This document shows positions 7,966 to 17,996 of a stretch of DNA of 58,969 bases, piece after piece. Under the pieces are notes generated by a model that was not told where the DNA came from, did no database searches, and saw only the letters and a list, made by a program, of their open reading frames with translations. A program made the position numbers and the translations under genes. Numbering within the stretch: position 1 is the first letter of the stretch; each line of letters starts with the position of its first letter. The stretch comes from Stenotrophomonas maltophilia R551-3. Its GTDB lineage: Bacteria > Pseudomonadota > Gammaproteobacteria > Xanthomonadales > Xanthomonadaceae. The DNA is taken from positions 4,515,001-4,573,969 of the forward strand of contig NC_011071.1 in assembly GCF_000020665.1 (NCBI RefSeq), written 5' to 3'.

Positions 7966-10900
7966 TCAGGCCTCCGCTTCTTCCGGTTCGTTGGCCTGCT
8001 GGCGGCTGCGCTCGGGCAGCTTCAGGCGCTTGCCTTCTTCGTCGTACTCGATCAGCAGCACACCGGAGTCGTGGCGGCCGCTGATTTCGACGAAGCAGGC
8101 GCCACCGATGAACGGTTCCAGCGTCATCACCGACTTCAGCGGGGTGGCGACCACCATCTGGAAGCCGAAGTTGTCGAAGATGTTCATCGCCAGTGCGGTG
8201 AACTCGTTGTCGGCTTTGTCGAAGGCTTCGTCGAGCACGACCGCGGCGTAACTGGGCAGCTGGCTGTCGGCGCCACCGAGCTGGTAGCGCAGGGCCGCGG
8301 CCAGGCAGGTGGTGGCCAGCTTCTGGCGCTGGCCGCCGGACTTGCCAGCGCCGCTGCGGTAGATCTCGACCTGCTGGCGCGTCTCCGCATCCAGCTCGAC
8401 GCCGATGAACTCCACGTGCATGCGCACGTCCAGCACCAGCTCGCGCCAGCGCTTGTCTTCGCCTTCCTGTGAGCCCAGGCGGTTGACCAGCTGGCGCAGC
8501 ACGGTGAACTGCGATTCGGCCAGCTCACGCTGCTCGGTCTGCTGCTGCGACAGCACCTCGCGCAGCTGCAGGTGGAACTCGCCGACTTCCGGCAGGCGGC
8601 GATCGTTCAGTTCGATGGTCAGCAGCGTGCCGCGGTTGAACGGCACCTGTTCCAGGCTCGCGTTCACTTCGTCCAGGCGCTGGCCGATCGACTTGCGGGC
8701 CTCGGCACTGTGACGCTGCAGCGCCAGCAGGTTGTTCTTGCTCTGGTTCTGCAGCAGGTCGAAGAAGCGCTCTTCGTGCTGCGGCAGGCCATCACGCTCC
8801 AGGCGTTCGAGGCGGGCCAGGAAGTCTTCGGCCGAGGCCACCGACACGGTGAAGTCGCCCGATTCCTCCGGCCACTGCTGGATGAAGCGGCGGAAGCAGC
8901 CGATCAGCTGGTTCTCGATGCGGTTGAGGTCCTGCTGCGAAGACGACAGCTGCTCGTTCAGTGCGTTGCTGACCTGGCGCATGTGCGCTTCCAGCGTTTC
9001 CAGGCTGAGCGGGCCCTGCTCCTGCAGGCGCTCGGCAAGTCCAGCCTCGTGCTCCTGGGCCAGGCTCGGCAGCACCAGTGCACGGCTCTGCTGGCGTGCA
9101 CGGTCCAAGCGATCTCGTTCCTTGACCAGCTGGCCGCGCTCGACGCGGACGTCCTCATAGGTGCGGCGGGACTGCTCGATGTCGGCGCGCACGGCGTCGA
9201 TCTGCTTGGCCAGCTTGGCCAGATCGGCATTGCCTTCGCGCAGGTCGCGCAGGGTGGCCTCGATGTCGCTCAGGCGCTGCTGCGGGGCGGCAATGTCGAT
9301 CTCGTTCCAGCTGATGCTGACCAGTTCGTGGCAGGCCAGGCGACGTTCATTGTCGCGGTCACGCTGGCCGCGCAGCCGCGCGATATCGGTCTCGCAGCTG
9401 GCGATGCGCTTGGCCAGTTCCTGTGCTTCGCGCTCGAAGGCGCCCACCTTGTCGTGGTTGTTGAAGCCAAGGATCCAGCGACGGCGGTCACCCACCGCGC
9501 TGCGGTCGTCCTTCTCGAAGCGGTCGCCCGGATGCTTGACCTGGCCTTCGCGGGTGATGCCGCGGTCGACGTTGCGCAGCTGCTTGGCATCCACGCACTC
9601 GTAGTCGAAGCGCTTGCCGAGCTCACGCCGCAGCCAGCTTTCGAACACGTGGTCGCGCAGTTCCAGCTTGTGCAGCAGCGACTTCGCCGATGGCTCACGG
9701 GCGAACGCATCATCGTTGCGGCGCACGCGGTAATAGGTGAAGCGCATGCCCAGGTGGGTACGATTCACCCACTCGGCGACCTCGTTGTAGTGCTTGTCAT
9801 CGACCAGCAGCGACAACGCGAAACCGCCCAGCACGCGCTCGATGGCACCCTGCCAGCCCTGCTCTTCCGAGCGGACCTGGATCAGCTCACCGACGAACGG
9901 CAGCGCCGCTTCGGCGATGCCGGTTTCCTCGGCCAGGCGTGCGCGCAGCTTCTGCATCGGCGCCGGAATGTTGGAGGGGGTGCGCTGCATCGCTTCGAGT
10001 TCGCTGCGCACTTCACCGAAGCGGCGCTCGTCGTCGCGCTTGCCGCCGAGGCGATCGCTGATCGCATCGTCCAGTGCCGCCGAGGCACGCTGGCGGTCCT
10101 GCAGTTCGTTCTGCGCGCGCTCGACCAGTTCGGCGAAGCCATGGGCGTCATCGGGCAGTTCGGCCTGCAGCTGCTGTGCCGCTTCCTGGGCCTGGTCACG
10201 CTTGGCCTTGCGGCGGTCGCGCTCGGCTTCGGCACGGCCCTGCTCACGTTCCAGTTCCTCGATGCGCTCACCGCCCTGCTGACGGCGCTGCAGCTCCAGT
10301 TCGGCCAGGCGCTCGGTGTGGTTGTCGAGCGCGGCACGGCGCTGGGCTTCTTCGCCGAGCAGGCCACGGTCACGCACGTCCATCTCGCGCAGGCGTGCTT
10401 CGATCAGTGCCTGGCGGCGGCTTTCGCGGAAGCTGTCGACGCCGAGCTTCAGCGCTTCATCGTCGCCACGCTGGCGGTGCATCTGCTTCAGGTCGCCGTA
10501 GTAGGCGCGTGCCGGCAGCAGGGTTTCCACCTGGCGGCGAGCGGTGACCACGGCCTGGTGCGCGCCATCGAGTTCGGCGAAGTCGCTGACCAGGCGCTCG
10601 GCGGCGTCGAAGGTCTTCGGCGTGTCGAGCATGAAGTCGCGCAGGAAGACATTGAGGTCGCCCAGGTTCTTCGCCGACTGCGTCTTGTGCAGCAGGCGCA
10701 GCGCCATCTCGTTGTCGATGCCGAGCAGGTCGCGGAAGCGCTCGGCGTAGCCGGAGAACGTGTCGAAGTGGTGCAGGTCGGCCAGCTTCTGCTTGAGCTT
10801 GCGCAGGTCCAGGTCGAAGCCGCCGAGATCCTTGGCGATGTCGAACGGACGCTCGGCGATCATGTAGTGCTTGCGCACGTCGCCGGCCGAGGTGCCGTTG

Positions 10901-11346
10901 CCGGAGATCCACAGCAGGCGCACCAGGCTGACCACGCGGCCGTCGCCGGCGCGGTATTCCAGCACCAGTGCGGTCCAGGTCGCGCCCTTGCGCAGGTACT
11001 GCGTAGCGATTTCGCCGGTACCGCTGTCCTGCTGGTCGGCCCACGCGCCACGCACATAGGACACCAGGTTGCGGTCGCGGCCACTGCGCTCGGCTTCACG
11101 CGCGGCAGCGTTGAAGTCGACGATGGCCGGCGGCGTCAGCAGCGCGGACATGGCATCGAGCAGGGTCGACTTGCCCGAGCCGGAACGGCCGACGAACAGG
11201 AAGCCGCGCTCGGCGATCGGCACTTCGGTCAGGCCGTTGAAGGTGCCCCAGTTGTGCACCTGCAGGCGGCGCATGCGGAACTGCTGCAGGCGCGGATCCG
11301 GCAGGCCTTCGTTGAACAGGGCGGGAGTGTGCTTGGAGATAGCCAT
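7966..11346 (-). CDS. SMC-like ATPase, MksB / Wadjet JetC type
   Basis: The 1126-aa protein has SMC architecture. Walker A GRSGSGKST is at 53-61. A long Glu/Arg/Gln-rich coiled coil runs from about 280 to 460. A hinge-like segment at about 490-570 carries GELIQVRSEEQGW and AIERVLGGFALSLLVDD. A returning coiled coil occupies about 650-900. The ABC signature SGGQRQKLA is near 1003 and Walker B VVLDEAFDKAD near 1035. Such proteins load on DNA and extrude loops; in Wadjet systems they drive cleavage of circular plasmids, and in MksBEF they help chromosome organisation. It is the last gene of a three-gene operon, 16 nt after the DUF4194 gene. No nuclease gene (JetD/MksG) follows. Confidence 0.9.
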   Translation of the reverse strand: MAISKHTPALFNEGLPDPRLQQFRMRRLQVHNWGTFNGLTEVPIAERGFLFVGRSGSGKSTLLDAMSALLTPPAIVDFNAAAREAERSGRDRNLVSYVRGAWADQQDSGTGEIATQYLRKGATWTALVLEYRAGDGRVVSLVRLLWISGNGTSAGDVRKHYMIAERPFDIAKDLGGFDLDLRKLKQKLADLHHFDTFSGYAERFRDLLGIDNEMALRLLHKTQSAKNLGDLNVFLRDFMLDTPKTFDAAERLVSDFAELDGAHQAVVTARRQVETLLPARAYYGDLKQMHRQRGDDEALKLGVDSFRESRRQALIEARLREMDVRDRGLLGEEAQRRAALDNHTERLAELELQRRQQGGERIEELEREQGRAEAERDRRKAKRDQAQEAAQQLQAELPDDAHGFAELVERAQNELQDRQRASAALDDAISDRLGGKRDDERRFGEVRSELEAMQRTPSNIPAPMQKLRARLAEETGIAEAALPFVGELIQVRSEEQGWQGAIERVLGGFALSLLVDDKHYNEVAEWVNRTHLGMRFTYYRVRRNDDAFAREPSAKSLLHKLELRDHVFESWLRRELGKRFDYECVDAKQLRNVDRGITREGQVKHPGDRFEKDDRSAVGDRRRWILGFNNHDKVGAFEREAQELAKRIASCETDIARLRGQRDRDNERRLACHELVSISWNEIDIAAPQQRLSDIEATLRDLREGNADLAKLAKQIDAVRADIEQSRRTYEDVRVERGQLVKERDRLDRARQQSRALVLPSLAQEHEAGLAERLQEQGPLSLETLEAHMRQVSNALNEQLSSSQQDLNRIENQLIGCFRRFIQQWPEESGDFTVSVASAEDFLARLERLERDGLPQHEERFFDLLQNQSKNNLLALQRHSAEARKSIGQRLDEVNASLEQVPFNRGTLLTIELNDRRLPEVGEFHLQLREVLSQQQTEQRELAESQFTVLRQLVNRLGSQEGEDKRWRELVLDVRMHVEFIGVELDAETRQQVEIYRSGAGKSGGQRQKLATTCLAAALRYQLGGADSQLPSYAAVVLDEAFDKADNEFTALAMNIFDNFGFQMVVATPLKSVMTLEPFIGGACFVEISGRHDSGVLLIEYDEEGKRLKLPERSRQQANEPEEAEA

Positions 11347-11362
11347 GCGATGTTAGGGTCTC

Positions 11363-14244
<2,882 letters not shown>

Positions 14245-14360
14245 TGCGTACAGCGTCCCGAACGGGGGGCGAGCATCGTACCCGACCGGGGGGTGAGTCG
14301 TCCTGTTGGGACGGTTCATCGGGGGGTACTTCCGGCGCGTGCTTGCTATCGGTCTGGAGT

Positions 14361-14456
14361 GGGAGAGGGGGCTGCGCAGGACACGCCGTAAACCCGTCCC
14401 TGGGGGCTCGATGGCGCCATCCATGGCGCCAACGGTCCTGCGCAGCCCCCTCTCCC
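14361..14456. repeat. Nested hairpin element, copy A
   Basis: A perfect 22-nt inverted repeat (14361-14382 against 14435-14456) encloses a 52-nt core that itself folds into an inner stem around CCATCCATGG (about 14412-14431). A second copy of the same core, in the opposite orientation, lies at 14631-14759. No ORF with coding character spans it. This and the following entries account for the roughly 600-nt gap between folE and the marR-type gene. Confidence 0.8.
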
Positions 14457-14554
14457 CCTCCCTGACGGTTTCCTGCGGGCGCGACGAGGCCACCCGAAAG
14501 CGGGGGCAAAAGCTGGGGGTCATGGCTTCGGGGGCACTGCGCGCCGCTGCCTTG

Positions 14555-14579
14555 GTAGGTGCGGACCGTTGGTCCGCAC
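14555..14579 (+). repeat. GTAG-headed SMAG-like hairpin
   Basis: GTAG at 14555 is followed by a 9-bp stem with a 3-nt loop (GTGCGGACC / GGTCCGCAC). It has the same overall design as the other SMAG elements but a different stem sequence. Confidence 0.7.
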
Positions 14580-14630
14580 TGCTTCGGCTCCCGCCCTTGC
14601 CTTTAAAGAGCCAACCCACCGCGCCCGCCG

Positions 14631-14759
14631 GGTGATGGGAGGGCAGCGGGGGCCGGGCGGGGCAGGACCGTCCGCGGCATGGATGCCGCGGCCGAGCCTA
14701 CAGGGACGTACTTGCGGCGTGTCCTGCACCGTCCGGCCCCCGCAGCCCCACCCGACACC
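14631..14759. repeat. Nested hairpin element, copy B (inverted relative to copy A)
   Basis: Outer arms at 14631-14668 and 14721-14759 pair imperfectly but over a long stretch. The 52-nt core at 14669-14720, read on the minus strand, aligns without gaps to the core of copy A. The inner stem differs from copy A at three base pairs, and each difference is compensated on the other side. The core also contains a GTAG-headed hairpin (minus strand, from 14701). Confidence 0.8.
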
Positions 14760-14809
14760 AGGCAGGCGCAGCGCTTTCCTCAACACACCCGCCCATTCAG
14801 AAAAATCTA

Positions 14810-14840
14810 TTGATAGGAATGAAATTAGTAGTATCCTATC
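14810..14840 (+). promoter_or_regulatory. Promoter with overlapping MarR-type operator
   Basis: In an unusually AT-rich patch, a candidate -35 TTGATA (14810-14815) and -10 TATCCT (14832-14837) are spaced 16 nt apart. An inverted repeat GATAGGA (14812-14818) / TCCTATC (14834-14840) covers both. Placed just before the MarR-type gene, it is a good candidate for an autorepression site. Read from sequence only; no start site is known. Confidence 0.6.
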
Positions 14841-14848
14841 TATCTCTT

Positions 14849-15304
14849 ATGGACCGACCCCTCGACGAGCGCACCGTGCTGCAGATGCAGCTCAGCTCCG
14901 GCCTGCTTTACGCAGGGCGGCAGTGGCAGCGCCTGGCCGACAGCCGGCTCGGCAGCTACGGCATCTCCACCGCCTGCACCATGCCCCTGCTGATGATCGG
15001 CCGCTCCGGTGGCGGCATCCGCCAGGTGGCGCTGGCCCAGCAGCTGGGCATGGAGGGTCCTTCCCTGGTCCGCCTGCTGGACAAGCTGTGCGCCAGCGAC
15101 CTGGTCCGCCGCGAGAGCGACGCCAGCGACCGCCGCGCCAACCTGCTGTGGCTGACCGACGCGGGACACGCGCTGGTCAGCGAGCTGGAAGACCAGTTGA
15201 TCGGACTGCGCCAGGACGTGTTCGGCGAGCTTTCCATGGATGAACTGCACGCCGTGCTGAAGGCATGGCGCCTGCTGGCCGAGGCCGCCGACCGCATCAC
15301 GTAA
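14849..15304 (+). CDS. MarR-family transcriptional regulator
   Basis: The 151-aa protein has the MarR winged helix-turn-helix: IRQVALAQQLGMEGPSLVRLLDKLCASDLVRRE with the wing residues SDASDRRANLLWLTDAG. Helices at both ends form the expected dimer interface. MarR proteins often repress efflux genes and release DNA on binding phenolic ligands. The ATG at 14849 (MDRPLDERTV) is chosen because it directly follows the promoter/operator patch; an upstream in-frame ATG would fall inside the operator. No Shine-Dalgarno is visible, so translation may be leaderless or nearly so. It stands before a FUSC-type efflux operon, which it most likely controls. Confidence 0.88.
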   Translation: MDRPLDERTVLQMQLSSGLLYAGRQWQRLADSRLGSYGISTACTMPLLMIGRSGGGIRQVALAQQLGMEGPSLVRLLDKLCASDLVRRESDASDRRANLLWLTDAGHALVSELEDQLIGLRQDVFGELSMDELHAVLKAWRLLAEAADRIT

Positions 15305-15324
15305 GACCGCTGCCCCCGAATACC

Positions 15325-15354
15325 GCCGCTGCCGTGCACACGCCAGCGGCTTTT
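15325..15354 (+). terminator. Rho-independent terminator candidate after the marR-type gene
   Basis: A 7-bp stem GCCGCTG (15325-15331) / CAGCGGC (15344-15350) with a 12-nt loop is followed by TTTT. It would separate the regulator from the efflux genes, at least partly. The U-tract is short, so read-through is likely. Confidence 0.5.
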
Positions 15355-15412
15355 ACCCGTTGCTGCTGTTTCGTTGTTCCTCCCCTCCCCCACCTCGCCC
15401 CCGCCCCTACCG

Positions 15413-15622
15413 ATGCCCGGTGAATTCAGTCTCCACGGAGTGTTCGTCCCGACCCTGCTCGGGTTGATGCTGCTGGCCTATCTGGTCAACAGCGGCCTGC
15501 ACGCGCTGCTGCAGCGTGCCGGCGCCTATCGCCATGTATGGCACCCGGCGCTGTTCAACCTGGCCCTGTACGGGATCGTGCTTGGCCTGCTGTTCCACCT
15601 CCTGCGTTGGATGCAATCGTGA
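15413..15622 (+). CDS. DUF1656 small membrane protein of efflux operon
   Basis: This 69-aa protein has two hydrophobic helices (about 8-28 and 44-64) and begins MPGEFSLHGVFVPTLLGL, typical of the DUF1656 proteins found beside FUSC/AaeB-type exporters. Its exact role is unknown; it probably assembles with the inner-membrane pump. Its stop codon overlaps the GTG start of the next gene (GTGA), indicating coupled translation. Confidence 0.85.
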   Translation: MPGEFSLHGVFVPTLLGLMLLAYLVNSGLHALLQRAGAYRHVWHPALFNLALYGIVLGLLFHLLRWMQS

Positions 15623-16536
15623 ACAAGATCGTGAAGAAGACCCTGCCGGTGCTGCTCACCAGCGCAGCCGTGATCGTCGCCCTGCTGGTGCTGCGCCAGC
15701 TGTGGGTCTATTACATGGATGAGCCGTGGACCCGCGATGCCCATGTCGGCGCCGACGTGGTGCAGGTGGCGCCGGACGTGTCCGGGCTGGTGGAAACGGT
15801 GCAGGTGGCCGACAACCAGGCGGTGAAGAAGGGTGACCTGCTGTTCGTGGTCGACCGAGCCCGTTACCGCATCGCGCTGGAGCAGGCCAAGGCCAGCCTG
15901 GGCGAGCGCCAGGCCTCGGTGGCACAGCTGCGCCGCGAGATCGGCCGTGACCGCAGCCTGCAGGACCTGGTCGCCGCCGAGGACGCCGAAGTGCGCCGCG
16001 CCAAGCTGCAGGCCGCACAGGCTGCACTGGCCACCGCACAGGCCGCGGTCGACCTGGCCGAGCTCAACCTGAGCCGCACCGAGGTGCGCGCACCGGCCGA
16101 TGGCCGGGTCAACGACCGCACCATGCGCGTGGGTGACTACGTGGTGGCCGGCAAGCCAGTGCTGGCGCTGCTGGATACCGGCTCGTTCCGCATCGATGGC
16201 TACTTCGAGGAAACCCGACTGCGTGGCGTCGCGCCGGGGCAGCGCGTGGACATCCGCCTGATGGGTGAATCGACCCCGCTGCGCGGCCATGTCGAGAGCA
16301 TCGCCGCCGGCATCGAGGACCGCTACCGCAGCAATGGCAGCACCCTGCTGCCGAACGTGACCCCGGCCTTCGACTGGGTGCGCCTGGCCCAGCGCATCCC
16401 GGTGCGCATCGCCATCGACGAGGTGCCCAAGGGCGTCGAACTGATCGCCGGCCGCACCGCCACGGTGACCGTGGACACCGGCCGCCACCCGCACAACGAC
16501 AAGGCCGGCACCGCGCCGACACAGGCGGGCCTGTGA
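15619..16536 (+). CDS. HlyD-family periplasmic adaptor (AaeA/FusB-like)
   Basis: The 305-aa membrane-fusion protein has one N-terminal anchor (about 8-27). A biotinyl-lipoyl-like segment follows (VQVAPDVSGLVETVQVADNQ, KKGDLLFVVD), then an alpha-hairpin of about 75 residues and the returning lipoyl half (LSRTEVRAPADGRVNDR). It bridges the inner-membrane FUSC pump and the outer-membrane channel. The GTG start at 15619 is chosen because it overlaps the previous stop in GTGA; the longer frame upstream lies inside the DUF1656 gene. The next gene starts with an identical GTGA overlap. Confidence 0.9.
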   Translation: MNKIVKKTLPVLLTSAAVIVALLVLRQLWVYYMDEPWTRDAHVGADVVQVAPDVSGLVETVQVADNQAVKKGDLLFVVDRARYRIALEQAKASLGERQASVAQLRREIGRDRSLQDLVAAEDAEVRRAKLQAAQAALATAQAAVDLAELNLSRTEVRAPADGRVNDRTMRVGDYVVAGKPVLALLDTGSFRIDGYFEETRLRGVAPGQRVDIRLMGESTPLRGHVESIAAGIEDRYRSNGSTLLPNVTPAFDWVRLAQRIPVRIAIDEVPKGVELIAGRTATVTVDTGRHPHNDKAGTAPTQAGL

Positions 16537-17993
16537 ACGCCGCCCTGCCCCGTCTCGGCCTGATCGTCGCGCTGGCCAGCCTGGCCGCGTGCAGGACCGT
16601 CGGCCCCGACTACGCATTGCCGGAAGGTTCGGCGTTCAAGCGTCCGCAGGCCAATGCCGCCTTCATCGATACGCAGAACCCGCAGATTGCCGCCAACCAG
16701 GCGCTGCCCGACCGCTGGTGGTCGCTGTACAACGACCCGGTGCTGGATCGCCTGATCACCCAGGCGCTGCGTGACAACGTGGAACTGAAGGCCGCCGATG
16801 CGCACCTGCGCCGTGCCGCGGCGGTGTACGAACAGGCACTGGATGCCGGTGGCTTCGAGTATGAAGCCGAAGCCGGTGCCAGCCGCGCGCAGCTGTCGGC
16901 CGAATCGTTCCTGCAGGAGCACGAGCTGCCGGTGATCAACCTGGCCGATGGCAAGTTCGCGGTCAGTTACCAGTTCGATCTGTTCGGCAAGCTCAAGCGC
17001 GGCGCCGAAGCGGCCCGTGCCGACGACCAGTCGGTCGCTGCGGCACGCGATCTGGCCCAGGTCAGCGTGGTCGCGCAGGTGGCCGACAGCTATCTGGAAA
17101 TCTGCCACGCCAACCACGAACTGCACGTGGCCGAGCATTCCCTGCAGCTGCAGCAGCGCAGCCGCAGCGTTACCGAGCGCCTGATCGCGGCCGGCCGCGG
17201 CACGCCGCCGGAACTGGCCCGCGCCAATGCCCAGGTGGCGCTGCTGGAAGCTGCACTCCCGCCGCTGCAGGCGCAGCGCTCGGCCGCCGCCTATTCGCTG
17301 GCCGCCCTGCTTGGACAGACCCCGGGCCAGCTGCCGGCCGGTGTAATCGACTGTGCACATGCCCCCAGCCTGGCGCAGCCGCTGCCGGTCGGTGATGGCC
17401 GTGCACTGCTGCAGCGTCGCCCGGACGTGCGCCAGGCCGAGCGCAAGCTGGCCTCGGCCACCGCGCGGATTGGCGTGGCCACCGCCGAGCTGTATCCGGA
17501 CATCCGCCTGGGGGCCTCGCTCGGTGCCGCTGGCCTGCTCGAGGACTTCGGCACGCCGATGACCCAGCAGTGGTCGATCGGCCCGCTGATCTCGTGGACG
17601 CTGCCGTCGTCCGGCACGCACGCACGCATCCACGCCGCCGAAGCCGGTGCCGATGCGGCCCTGGCCGAGTTCGACCACACCGTGCTGCAGGCGCTGCGCG
17701 AGACCCAGACCGCGCTGGACCGCTATGCGCAGGACCTGCGCCGCCTGCAGTCGCTGCGCATCGCGCAGGAGCAGGCCGCACTGGCCGCCGAGCAGAACCG
17801 CCGGCTGTACCAGGGCGGCCGCACGCCGTACCTGTCCAGCCTGGATGCCGACCGCAGCCTGGCCACCAGCGATGCCACCCTGGCGGCCGCCGAAGCGCAG
17901 GTCTCGCGCGACCAGATCCACCTCTTCCTGGTGCTGGGTGGCGGTTGGCAGGCCAGCGCCGCCGCGCCCAACGCCTCGACCGCAGCGAAGTAA
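16533..17993 (+). CDS. Outer-membrane efflux lipoprotein, NodT/TolC family
   Basis: The 486-aa protein has a lipoprotein signal (LAAC lipobox, Cys20) followed by VGPDY, the classic start of NodT-type channels. Two OEP repeats cover about 55-250 and 265-460, with WWSLYNDPVLDRLI, VSYQFDLFGKLKRG, LLQRRPDVRQAERKLA and LYQGGRTPYLSSLDA. It forms the trimeric outer-membrane duct of the tripartite pump. The GTG start at 16533 overlaps the HlyD stop by 4 nt. It lies between the adaptor and the FUSC pump, as expected of a full tripartite operon. Confidence 0.92.
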   Translation: MNAALPRLGLIVALASLAACRTVGPDYALPEGSAFKRPQANAAFIDTQNPQIAANQALPDRWWSLYNDPVLDRLITQALRDNVELKAADAHLRRAAAVYEQALDAGGFEYEAEAGASRAQLSAESFLQEHELPVINLADGKFAVSYQFDLFGKLKRGAEAARADDQSVAAARDLAQVSVVAQVADSYLEICHANHELHVAEHSLQLQQRSRSVTERLIAAGRGTPPELARANAQVALLEAALPPLQAQRSAAAYSLAALLGQTPGQLPAGVIDCAHAPSLAQPLPVGDGRALLQRRPDVRQAERKLASATARIGVATAELYPDIRLGASLGAAGLLEDFGTPMTQQWSIGPLISWTLPSSGTHARIHAAEAGADAALAEFDHTVLQALRETQTALDRYAQDLRRLQSLRIAQEQAALAAEQNRRLYQGGRTPYLSSLDADRSLATSDATLAAAEAQVSRDQIHLFLVLGGGWQASAAAPNASTAAK

Positions 17994-17996
17994 GCC

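Noticed and set aside
14569..15243. Plus-strand open frame of 224 codons starting in the folE-marR gap
   Set aside because: It runs through the nested hairpin element and then in the wrong frame of the MarR gene; composition is low-complexity Arg/Ala/Pro.
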